From Sanderia malayensis (lineage: Eukaryota; Cnidaria; Scyphozoa; Semaeostomeae; Pelagiidae), in the NCBI GenBank assembly GCA_013076295.1, contig RQOL01000810.1, positions 1-64,000 on the forward strand: a DNA stretch of 64,000 nucleotides, in the 5' to 3' direction. The notes under the pieces are model-generated. The model saw only the letters and a program-made list of their open reading frames with translations, had not been told where the DNA came from and searched no databases. Made by a program: the position numbers and the translations under genes. This document shows, piece after piece, positions 10,690-20,506 of the stretch. Within the stretch, counting starts at the first letter, position 1. Each line of letters begins with the position of its first letter.

Positions 10690-11425
10690 GAAACAAAATG
10701 AAAAAATAAATTTTACTTTTTTTAAAATTCGCTTTAATGATACTGAGTTTATAGTAAAATATAAATCTTTTAAGTAAACGTATGATTATAGTAAAAACTC
10801 TGTGAAAGCCTCCTAGGGGAATAAAATTCTGAATTAAGCGCCTTCTTAACCTGGGAACTAAATTGTGGTACTTTATATTGATTCAATCCATGTACTACTC
10901 AACCATTTTGTGACGTAATAAGTTTGTTCTCGATTACAATCAAGAAGTATTGGAGTGACGGAGTTTGCAAAAAGACTGACACAGTAAATCAAATTAACTT
11001 TACAGGTAGCTCACAAGAAAGTTGCTGTATGTATAAAATAAAATGCAAAAAACAAGCTGTTTCCGATTTCTTGTGGGGTTTCTATTTACGCCAAAACTTC
11101 AGCCAACCTTTGCGTTATTGGTCAAAACACTTCCTGACAGCCAATGAATTTACGAAACGACCAGAAACGAGAAATTTGATACTCAAATGGTAGCCCCCTG
11201 ATCAGCTTCACCAGGCCACACCCTAAGCAGAAATTGATATACAAAGCTTCATGGTAATTGGCCAAAGGCTCTCTGCTTCAATCAACGCGGGATAAACGCG
11301 GGATGAAAGCGGGAAACCAAACACTGAAGAACGGCAGGAGTTAACTGTGTGCGCAGAGGGGCATTATTACATATCGCAACACAAAGGAAAAATTCTCACC
11401 ATCTGTACTAATTAATTAATAAGCG
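10690..11425. other. no gene recognised
   Basis: Searched on the minus strand for the missing last exon of the antizyme gene; no Phe/Tyr-Leu-Gly-Phe codon run with an acceptor was seen. The plus-strand frame 10924-11193 has no recognisable domain. Confidence 0.4.
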
Positions 11426-11789
11426 CAGGTGATCCGAAAATGACCTTATGACTGATGAACTTTGTTACTTTGACCCTTATGAACTGTTAAACAACATGAC
11501 CTGTTAGAGTACAACCTTTGTCCACTTACAGCAAAACTAATAGTTCATGCACCCAGGTGATTCGAAAATGACCTTATAACTTATGAACTTTGATACTTTG
11601 ACCCTTATGAACTGTTGAACGATATGACCTGTTAGAGTACAACCTCTGTCCTCTTAGAGCAAAACTAATAGTTCATGCACCCAGGTGATCCGAAAAGGAC
11701 CTTATGACTTATGAACTTTGATACTTTGACCCTTATGAACTGTTAAACAACATGACCTGTTAGAGTACAACCTTTGTCCTCTTAGAGCA
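11426..11789. repeat. 128-bp tandem repeat, nearly three copies
   Basis: CAGGTGATCCGAAAA or a variant begins units at 11426, 11554 and 11682, exactly 128 bp apart. The third unit ends early. It lies just downstream of antizyme exon 5. Confidence 0.9.
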
Positions 11790-11903
11790 CTATGAGCAAT
11801 ACGCAATACAGTTTGGCGACAAAGAAGGTGGGAGGGATTAAGGGAGCAATTAATTTGATATGAAATGCTCAAGGTGGGGGGGAGTGAAACAAAATATTCT
11901 CAC

Positions 11904-14900
11904 CTCTACTTGTGATTGACTTTGGTATGCACATGAACAATTTGGTTGCTCTCAAAACATCTTCAGCATGATCCAAAAGAGCAACAAATCTAAAAACAAA
12001 ATGAAAAATGAATGTATGCAGCTATATCTATGCAATATATGCAGCTACATCTATGCAATATATGCAGCTATATCTATGCAATGTATGCAGCTATATCTAT
12101 ACAATATATGCAGCTATATCTGCGCAATATAAAGAGCAATATCTATGCAATACATGCAGCTATATCTATGCAATATATGCAGCTATATCTATGCAATATA
12201 TCCAGCTATATCTATGCAAGGTATACAGCTATATCTATGCAATATATGCATCTATATCTATGTAATGTATGCAGCTATATCTATGCAATATATGCATCTA
12301 TATCTATGTAATGTATGCAGCTATATCTATGCAATATATAATGCTATATCTATGTAATACATGCAGCCATATCTATGCAATGTATGCAGCTATATCTATG
12401 CAATGTATGCAGTTATATCTACGCAATATATGCAGCTATATCTAGGTATCAAATGCAGCTTTATCTATGCAATGTATGCAGCTATATCTATGCAACATAT
12501 GCAGCTATATCTATGCAATATATGCAGCTATATCTATGCAATATATGCACCTGTATCTATGTAATGTATGCAGCTATATCTATGCAATAGCAGTTGTGAT
12601 CAAAAATGGCATACTGGGCATTATAAATGAGCATAAATTACCTTTCTTTGATACCAGAAGGCAAAGAGGTATGTGGAAGTTCCAAATACAACGTCCTTTG
12701 CACCAGAGCACCATTCCATTCACCGATAAGGTGTTGGCCATCTTGGAACGAGAATGTTAAAGGTGTTGAATCTTTCCCAAATTCACAAAGGGCCTAAAAT
12801 AAATAATGGTAAACAATTATGAAGATACACAAGGAAGGTCTTGAACATAGTACACACATAAAGCTATAATCAAAGCAGTTCATAGTTGATAGATGCACAC
12901 GTATGCTTGCTTTATCTTTACAAGGTATGGGTTTCTAAGGCTGAGCTAAAATGGAGCATTGAATATAGCACACACAAGGCTGTAATCTAAGCGGTTGATA
13001 GTTGATAGATGGACACGTATGCTTGCTCTATCTTTCTTATGGTTTTCTGAAGCTGAGCAAAGATGGAGCAGCGTGACGTACCTCAAAGGGATCTTTGTGA
13101 TGTCTGTCTGTTCCACATTCTCCTGGGTCAACGTGATTTGCACCAAAGCGAACATCAGGAATATCCGTCCACGCAGAGTAGCAGGCCACTGTCACAAAAA
13201 CACGGGGCAAACCTAAAAATGACAAAATCAAAAATACCATTGATCAATAATAAAAAATATACCAGAATGTAATAAGAATTCTTTATAAGTGCAGATGCCT
13301 CATTCACTGATCATATTAATCATGTTGTTGATTCTGCAACTGACATAATCTCTAAAATACTTAGGTCATTCAGAACAAGAGATCCTGGGTTGATGATAAC
13401 GCTTTGGAAAGCGTTATCATCAACCCAGGATCTCTTGTTATGCCTAAACTTGAGTATTGCTCACAGTTGTGGTGCCCCACAAAGAAACAAAGAATTGCAA
13501 AGCTTGAGCACTACAAAGGAACTTTCTGCGAAAAGTTGCAGGAGCCAATGGCCTTGACTACTGGCAGCGATTGAAGAAATTCAATATATTTTCACTACAA
13601 AGGCGACGTGAACGCTACCGAACTATTTACATTTGGAAGATGCTGGAGAATCATGTTCCTAATGTTGGCATTTCTTATGGAACCTCGTTACGAAACGGAC
13701 ATATGTGCACGTTACCAACTGTGAAGCGTGATGCTAGTCAGCAAATCTAAAGTTTGCAAGAATCTAGTACGTCTGTTCATGGAGCTAGACTCTTCAATTC
13801 TTTGCCTAGATGTCTCCGTGATATGTCTGGGGTCAGTATTGACATTTTCAAGCGGAATTTGGATAACTTCCTACGACTGGTTCCAGATGAACCACTCGTA
13901 ACTGGATACACATCCCTGCGTAGAGCAGACTCAAACAGCTTGTTGGATATGCAAAGCATCATAAAGAACATTACATTTAAAGTTGAAATGGACTTTCCAG
14001 AAAGAGATGAAGTTGAAGAAATGTGATGTTTTAATTGGCGGATGATTAGACTCTACCACCATTCAGTCCTTGACTGTGAAATTATTGATAGTAATAGTAA
14101 TAGTAATGGTAATAAGAAACTAGAATTAGGATAAAACTTAAATTCTTATAAATGTGTTTGTTGGTTTTAGTTTGTACATGGCATGGTCTGAGTAAACATC
14201 AAGAATTTGAAATCTTTGTTTGGAAAGAATTGTAAATTTTCATTTTGATGTCTGAATTATAGAGGTTTGGATTACAAGATTGGTTTTTCATTTTTCGTTA
14301 AAGAGACAGAAAATTTTGGTCACTTTTGATGGAGTTAGAATTACAGCAGTTCAAATTGTGAAAATTTGATTATGTATAGTAATGTTTTAAAAGTGGGGCT
14401 GAATCTATGACTGACGACTGGCCAAAGATGTTAAAATTTAATACCAGCTGATTTGTGGTGGAATTCGAATAACAATTTCAGGCAAAAATATTTTTTCTTA
14501 TTTTCTGTTCTGTTGAATAGTATAATCTAATTTGATTAAATTCTCCCCCTCAACCAGCAACATTTATTATTCAGCATCGTCAACAGAAAAAACGGCCTTT
14601 ATGACATTAAAACCTTCAAGCTAGTCCACAATTATGTTCATATCAAAAAAATTTTCAGCAATATTTCTTCTTTTAGCAGATTCTGCGAAAATTCTTATTG
14701 ACTTGCAAATAATTTTAGGGTGGGGGCTTAATCCAGGGCTTACGGTATTGCCTGTGGAAGGATGGCAATTGAACTTACTTCAATAAATGACAATGTTGCA
14801 GAGCTTTCACCAATGTCTCCAGAGTTTCATCTGTCAGCCCAGCAGACCAGAGACTATAAAAAATAAATAAAATACAGTTACCCATGGAAACATCGCAAAA

Positions 14901-16249
14901 ACAGTGCTAACAGCTGCGTGAATATAGTAAAAACCCAGAAATGTGAGAAATGAACCTGGACTTTTACATAGGGCCTACATTGGCTCTTAGAGACAAAGAA
15001 CATTTTAGGAAACCTGTTCCGGGGTACACATTTTTCATAAGAATACCTTAACTTTTGCCAAACCTCAATGTTTTCTATTGTTATTCTTAAATTTCAATTG
15101 TTTTTTGGCCATTTTCAATCTCAATATAAACATTGTTTTCATGAAAAAGTGTGTAGTGGACGGTTTAAAGTTTCGTCAATGGAAATTTTAACTATTTGTA
15201 AGCTGCCGGAATAATTTTCCATTGAAGCAAAGCAATGACTTTACTATGAATAAATACCTAGAAATCTGCCTGATGAGTGCTTAAGCACGAAACTCAGAGT
15301 TGCAGCGAATAATGTGTCTTTTTCACTGAGTATCATTTAATTCTAAATACTGCTCTACACACATGTGTGTTGAGCACTATTCAACGGTGTTTGCCAAAAT
15401 AATTGTTATTATTACCTAGAAATATTGACATTTCAGTCTGTAGGTTCTTAAAAGTGGGTTGTTCTTATATGCAGGTTTTGCTGCATATGCTTGTAAAAGG
15501 GGGAGGGAGTAAGCATTGATCCATGAAGTGGGTTCTTACCTCACTGATGACAGTCTCTCCTGCTTTAGAAATGTTATCGAAAAAATTTCAAATATTTTCG
15601 GCTCAACTTTCCAACCTTGAAATAATAAGACAACATAATTAAAATCTGCACATTTGTTCACAGATTCCTAGTGTTCTGCGACAAAGGCTGGCTATTGCTA
15701 CAAATTTTCGACTATAAAGCGTCAATTGATGTCGTGGAAGCATGCTAATTGTATACAGTAAATTCCTGATGACTCGAGCCTCGGGTGACTCAAAACAATT
15801 TCTATTCCCCTTGAAAGCTTTGCGAGTATTTCTAACCCTAAGTATTTCCAAGTATTTCTATTGATAACTCGAACATTCGTTAACTCAAGTTATCCACCTC
15901 TGTATGCAATGCAGTAGTAGGAAATTCAATTCAATGGTATATAGACCAAGCCAAGAAAGGCAGCATACTATATCAACTGTTGTTACTGCCATTTCGTCAT
16001 TATTACACAAACATCATTAAATCACACAAAAAAAGCTATCCTTCTTTCTGACCGAATAACAATAAAAATCATATAGGATCATAACTATTATCAAATTAAA
16101 TCGGTGAATAACCCAACCCGGCCGTGACAATCTGTTACGCTTACAACTTTATACTAACTGGCAATAATAATAAATTAAGATGCAGACACAAACCTGCTTC
16201 GTCTCGTCAGTTTCTGATTGAGTTGAGTTAAGGATGAAACACTCGCCAT
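11904..16249 (-). CDS. OAZ: ornithine decarboxylase antizyme (five exons seen, last exon missing)
   Basis: Binds ornithine decarboxylase monomers and delivers them to the proteasome, and restrains polyamine uptake. Exons on the minus strand: 16249-16194 (ATG), 14853-14779, 13212-13082, 12793-12642, 11989-11904. All have GT/AG borders and the phases match at every join (2/2, 2/2, 0/0, 2/2). ORF1 is 62 codons, starts MASVSSLTQLNQKL and ends ...CVDGYS followed by TGA. The main frame continues +1 as DVRFGANHVDPGE. The conserved core follows: WNGALVQRTLYLELP, then LPSGIKERFVALLDHAEDVL and KLFMCIPKS, matching the family's LYIEIP and F.-LLEFAEE--.-.VFICFHK blocks. Exon 5 ends in phase 1, before the expected C-terminal block, and no further exon was found. 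Introns carry a LINE fragment and a 23-bp array. Confidence 0.85.
12009..12590. repeat. 23-bp tandem array filling an antizyme intron
   Basis: About 25 copies of a unit reading TATGCAGCTATATCTATGCAA with few changes. Because 23 is not a multiple of 3 and the plus strand lacks stops, all three plus frames stay open. Those frames are artefacts. The array occupies nearly all of the intron between antizyme exons 4 and 5 (11990-12641). Confidence 0.95.
13155..13160 (-). promoter_or_regulatory. programmed +1 ribosomal frameshift site (TCC TGA) of antizyme
   Basis: On the minus strand the ORF1 reading is GGA TAT TCC TGA. Skipping the T gives TCC-(T)-GAT, joining Tyr-Ser to Asp-Val. TCC TGA T with Ser-Asp at the shift is the classic antizyme site, where polyamines stimulate the +1 shift and so close an autoregulatory loop. 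The downstream frame stays open through three exons only if the shift occurs. I could not evaluate a stimulatory pseudoknot by eye. Confidence 0.85.
13274..14120 (+). mobile_element. 3' end of a CR1-like LINE in an antizyme intron
   Basis: A 5'-truncated non-LTR element. The late-RT region reads ILRSFRTRDPGLMITLWK, then after an interruption SLVMPKLEYCSQLW in another frame. The C-terminal tail is FNSLPRCLRDMSGVSIDIFK ... GYTSLRRADSNSLL, common at the end of CR1/L2-type ORF2, with a stop at about 14024. The 3' end carries short AGTAAT-type repeats (about 14088-14115), usual for this clade. Frameshifted and inactive. It is antisense to the host gene. Confidence 0.75.
13374..13439. repeat. perfect 66-nt palindrome inside the LINE fragment
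   Basis: Two 32-nt arms that are exact reverse complements, separated by GG. Read against the LINE frame, TGGAAA should run directly into TCTCTTGTTATG. Instead 20 extra bases copy the preceding sequence in inverse, creating the palindrome and a frameshift. Confidence 0.9.
14121..14778. other. antizyme intron sequence
   Basis: AT-rich, between the LINE fragment and exon 2. No further feature recognised. Confidence 0.5.
14854..16193. other. antizyme intron 1
   Basis: AT-rich intron between exons 1 and 2. A minus-strand segment near 15540 ends at a strong donor (GTGAG|gtaag) but its phase does not fit either flanking exon, so I left it out. Confidence 0.5.
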
Positions 16250-16261
16250 TATTACTACAAA

Positions 16262-16664
16262 GGCGGGCAACACAAATATGTTATGTTAGTGTCATCTTGA
16301 ACTCAAATTTTCGGTCGGGCGGTCGGTCGGCATAAAATTTTCTTGATTTTTTCGAAATATTTAAAAAATGGGCCTAAATTTGAAAAATCTTCCAATCGAA
16401 GGAATTTTAAAACTAGGCCTACACCTGATTCGAAGTTCAGATAGCCATTTTTATTTTGGAAGCATGCACGAAGTTACACAAAAGTTACACGTATTATAAA
16501 ACTTTTCAATTCAGACAGCGAAACATTTTTCTTTTATATTTCGTGTTCGACATATCTGAAAAGGATGTCATTTTAAATGACGCCCGACCCAAAAATCCGG
16601 ATTTTTTTGTTTAGAATTATGGTCGGTCGGGTGACACTAACATAACATATTTGTGTTGCCCGCC
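16262..16664. mobile_element. MITE with perfect 33-bp terminal inverted repeats, just upstream of the antizyme start
   Basis: Both ends read GGCGGGCAACACAAATATGT inward and match for 33 bp without error. They are flanked by AAA on each side (3-bp duplication, or coincidence). Length 403 bp, no coding capacity, internal CGGT repeats. Its inner edge is 12 bp upstream of the antizyme ATG, so it lies in the 5' UTR or promoter. A 3-bp duplication would fit PIF/Harbinger, but the superfamily is not certain. Confidence 0.85.
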
Positions 16665-17349
16665 AAATGAAGTCGTACTTTGAACAAGGTCTTCATCTTT
16701 TTCTGTGTCGTTCAGTTTCTGCTTCATGATACCTTTAAAACCTTTTCTCTTTTTACGATATTTCGTCTCCTTTTACGACCAACCATTGTCAATAATTCGA
16801 AAAAACTTGTAATTTATATAGGGCAATAACAAAACTTTAATTAATCGTTCTACCACAACACAAACCACCACGTGCCTTTTTGAAAGCTACTTCAAGTGAA
16901 TTCAATGAATGTACACCAACTAAATTCAACTCAACTAATGCAAGAGAAATATCGTTTCGGATGGAAAATGAAAGTTTCGAAAAAACCCCATAGCAAGGAA
17001 AATTATTTGGTTGTCAAGGAACACACAATTTGAGTAGCTGTGGAAAAAAGCTATTTTTGGTCCCACTTTGAACATTAGAGTCAGAAAAAAGTCTAAAATA
17101 TTGAAGTTGAATAGCTTATTGATATTCTGGATGCAAAAAATAAGATTGTTGTTTGCGATCGATGCAATCCATGCAATCCATGTCATCCGGATTAACAATC
17201 TGAAACCCGATGAACATAAATGCTGTGGAGAACGAAGCAATAAAGAAACGACAGATCCACATTATACATAACATAAACGAATGAAGCTTGTAGAATACGT
17301 AGAAAACGAACGAATACATAGAGAACGAACGAATCAATGAATGACCAAC

Positions 17350-17681
17350 TACTTTAATCGGAGAAACTTTCGCGAGATAAACTTTCAGGAGGCAAAAAAC
17401 TCGCGAAATATTTTGGACAAACTTTCGTGAATATATACAAATCGAAAAAAATTTGCGAGATAATCTTTCGCGAATAGAGAAATTATGTAAAATATTTCAC
17501 ATATTTCTGTAAATTTGAACAGGTTTTACAGATATAACTGGTTAAATTTTCGCGAATGTGTGCTTTAGAACAATTTCGCGAGATATTTTCGCGAAAAATT
17601 CGCGCGTCAAACTTTCGCGAAAATGTCCAAAATTCGCAAAATTCGCGAAAGTTTATCTCGCGAGTTTCTCCGATTAAAGTA
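17350..17681. mobile_element. MITE with TA flanks (Tc1/mariner-like)
   Basis: The ends read CTTTAATCGGAGAAACT and its inverse, bordered by TA on both sides. The interior is rich in TTTCGCGA and TCGCGAAA motifs, both as part of the extended terminal repeats and in between. No transposase. Confidence 0.75.
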
Positions 17682-17851
17682 ATTAAGTTTAAAAAAGTCT
17701 GGTAGCCATATATGTCTCGTGTATATGTGTCACTCGTTCTAAACAAATGCTCGTAAAACTTCGGCTAGAAACAAAAAGAAAAAATAAATTGTACTTAGCG
17801 TGCGTATTTCGAGATTAATGTGACACTGATACTTTAGTAGAAGATGGCGAT

Positions 17852-18122
17852 CATGTGGCATAACCCATGTATCATCTAGAAGTCGATCTTCCAGATTGAC
17901 TGGATGTAGTGAGGATAACCATTTGCATTGACTTGTGTTTCTATGTGGCACAACCCATGTATTATCTAGAAGTCGATCTTCCATATTGACTGCATGTAGA
18001 GAGGATAACCATTAGCATTGACTTGTGTTTCTATGTGGCATAACCCATGTATCATCTAGAAGTCGATCTTCCACATTGACTGGATGTAGAGAGGATAACC
18101 ATTAGCATTGACTTGTGTTTTA
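17852..18122. repeat. 90-bp tandem repeat, three copies
   Basis: ATGTGGCATAACCCATGTAT (or CAC variant) starts units at 17853, 17943 and 18033. Each contains TCTAGAAGTCGATCTTCCA. It abuts the Helitron remnant. Confidence 0.9.
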
Positions 18123-18149
18123 TGTGCAATGGTATGTCCTAGAATGTGC

Positions 18150-19664
18150 TTGTAAAGGAGATCTTCCAGTAGTTCTTGTAGTTTGAGTTAAAATACTCGT
18201 GTGACGATGTCAGGCTGGTCATTTGCCGTCTGGTGTGGTAGAATGTTTTCTGAAATCTCCTTCCATTTGGGATTGGCTGTCATGGTTAGGAAGATGTCAG
18301 GCTTGCCATACTTTCTCACCATAGTCATTGCATCTTGAAAGTTCTCGTACATATTTCGTTGACTGCATGAAAAAGATGAGGGTATTATGATGACACGACA
18401 TACATCAATATGAAGGGGTTCGTTGGGATTTCAGCCCTTCTGTTTAGGTGATCCATCAGGCCTCGATAACTGTCAGCAGGTAATTGCATGTTGTTGATTT
18501 TTCAAAACTCAGTTGAGTTTGTTCCCTTCTATTTTGGTGTATGCATCCACCAGGTATTGTTGAAAGAGAAGTGTTGCGCTGTGGATGGTAGACAGTTGAT
18601 TTCTCACTTGTATTCGGTACAAATAACATTCGGCGATTGTGCATCGGATACGATGGTTATGATTAGCACTTTGCTGGCCTTGTCCTTCACGTGTAGGTAG
18701 ACGTCGAAGGTCCAAGCTGTATCCAGGATCACCCTGAAAGAACAACAATGGATAGGTTAGAGGATCCACAACAGGCATTAATCTTCATAAGATTACCACA
18801 CCTTGTTCGAATTTGAAGCTCTCTATCCTCGGGATTAGGAGCACCACCATTGCATGTAGTGTAGACTGCTGCAATTTCTCTGGCAGTAGGATTATCATAT
18901 CTTTGATCTTGTTCTGGTCAACCAGTAAAAATCTAAGATCATATACTGACTATAATTTTCAATACAGCAAGTGGTTTCTTATGCAAAATAAAGTCTTGAA
19001 TATCGATTGGGCAACTCTTAATATTAAGGCAAGCATAGAGAGCTAATCCATTGTAGATTAAGTGGGAAAGGACATGAGTCTTTATTCAAGATCCGCTTCA
19101 TCACATGAAGGTATTATATGGAAATGTAGCATATTATAAGAGACACATGTTATATTTACCTATCATATGGTAGGCGTTTCCCTGTATGGTGATGACTGGT
19201 GGTCCTGCATTAGCGTGTGTTACAAGGTTAGCTGTTCAGGATGCCATAGCCATTAATGAGTTGTATTGTAATCACCATTAATGTTTAGATACATCAGTAG
19301 TGCCAGTGTATAAATGTATGACATTTGCCAGGGGTGGCTGAATAAGATCGAGAGTTATTAATCCTCCCATACAACATTTGTTGTATTGTTGTTTTGAGTT
19401 GAGTTCCTCTCTGAAGTACTTCGCTTCACAGTGAATACATGTCCTGGTCATTTTCCTAAGATGGTGAAGCATTGGGGAGAATTGAGGAATGTCAAGAATA
19501 GGTTGATTTACTTCCATTTCTTGATCTTTGATGTGTTGGGGGACATCATCTTGGTGTTGTGGTGGAATTTCATCTTGCATTTCAACTTCTTCTGGTTGTA
19601 CCGCTATTTGATTCTCTTCATTCTCATTTTGAACGTTGGGTTGCAATTGCATATCAGCAGGCAA
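18150..19664 (-). pseudogene. Helitron-like Rep/helicase N-terminal region (decayed)
   Basis: Minus-strand pieces in Helitron order. An acidic N-terminal stretch leads to CIHCEAKYFREELNSKQQY (19400s). Next comes an Ala-Met-Ala segment (about 19240), then NPTAREIAAVYTT (about 18870), LLFQQYLVDAYTKIEGNKLN (about 18560), YRGLMDHLNRRAEIP (about 18450) and finally NFQDAMTMVRKYGKPDIFLT with TANPKWKEI (about 18300). These are the landmarks of the Helitron helicase-like N-terminal domain. The pieces are split by stops and frameshifts, and the HUH nuclease and helicase core were not seen. Rolling-circle transposase in origin, now inactive. Confidence 0.8.
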
Positions 19665-20005
19665 TATTTGTAGATCCTGAAATGCAATGCTATCTAACTT
19701 AATTTATGTCACTCATGTGAGTTAAAATGTATAAAACTGAAACTTGTGAATATTTAGAAAGCAAAATAATTTCATGACATGGTTCTATAGAGTGTGGCAA
19801 GTGTATTGTATACTAATTGTGATGGTAGTCTGTTATACCTGATTATCATGATGAATCAGAATGTGTTGTTGCATGTTGATTTCATCAAGCTGTGCCAGCC
19901 TTTGAAGTTCATTATTTTGATTTCCAATATCTGTTTGCGGTTGCATCTGGATTGGCCATATCTGTTGATATTGAAAATTAAATGAAATTAGTTATTTTAA
20001 GTTAT

Positions 20006-20009
<4 letters not shown>

Positions 20010-20067
<58 letters not shown>
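20010..20067. repeat. (CT)n microsatellite
   Basis: About 29 uninterrupted CT dinucleotides. The surrounding 19.7-20.5 kb has no gene I can support. Confidence 0.97.
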
Positions 20068-20071
<4 letters not shown>

Positions 20072-20492
20072 GCATCTCCACATCTGATGTTTGTATTACT
20101 GCTGGAAATTCTCGATTACGATTCAGTTGTCTTTGCACTTAATTTAAAACTTTGTCAACAGCTTGCAGAGCAATACATCATAACTACACATTAGCAAGAT
20201 CAGATGTTGGCAAACAAATTACACTTATTTTTCATCATCTTTTATTCCATTGTTTATTAGTATTCAACTATATGTAACGTGTAAACAAGTTGTATGAGTA
20301 GAACTATTGACGAACCCCCTCGCTCGAAAATTCTCAGAAAATCTTTAAAATACTTGATATAGCATTGGGATGGCTATAAATTTGGTTTGGTATTTTAATA
20401 TCTACAACTCGAAGACTTATCAATATTTAAAATAGACAACGAATTGGTGGATAGTGTCGAATCTAAATCTAATTCCGAATTTGAATGTGAAT

Positions 20493-20506
20493 ATGGCTCC
20501 CAAGAT
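20493..20506. repeat. left 14-bp target duplication of the foldback element
   Basis: ATGGCTCCCAAGAT, repeated exactly and in the same orientation at 22523-22536, where the palindrome ends. Confidence 0.85.

Noticed and set aside
12008..12760. Several overlapping Tyr/Cys-rich plus-strand ORFs
   Set aside because: They are one 23-bp array read in three frames; frame-independent openness shows repeat origin.
14779..14853. Leucine-rich-repeat exon (SAGLTDETLETLVKALQHCH)
   Set aside because: It first looked like an NLR-type LRR, but its phases join exactly to the antizyme start exon and to the frameshift exon, so it is antizyme ORF1.
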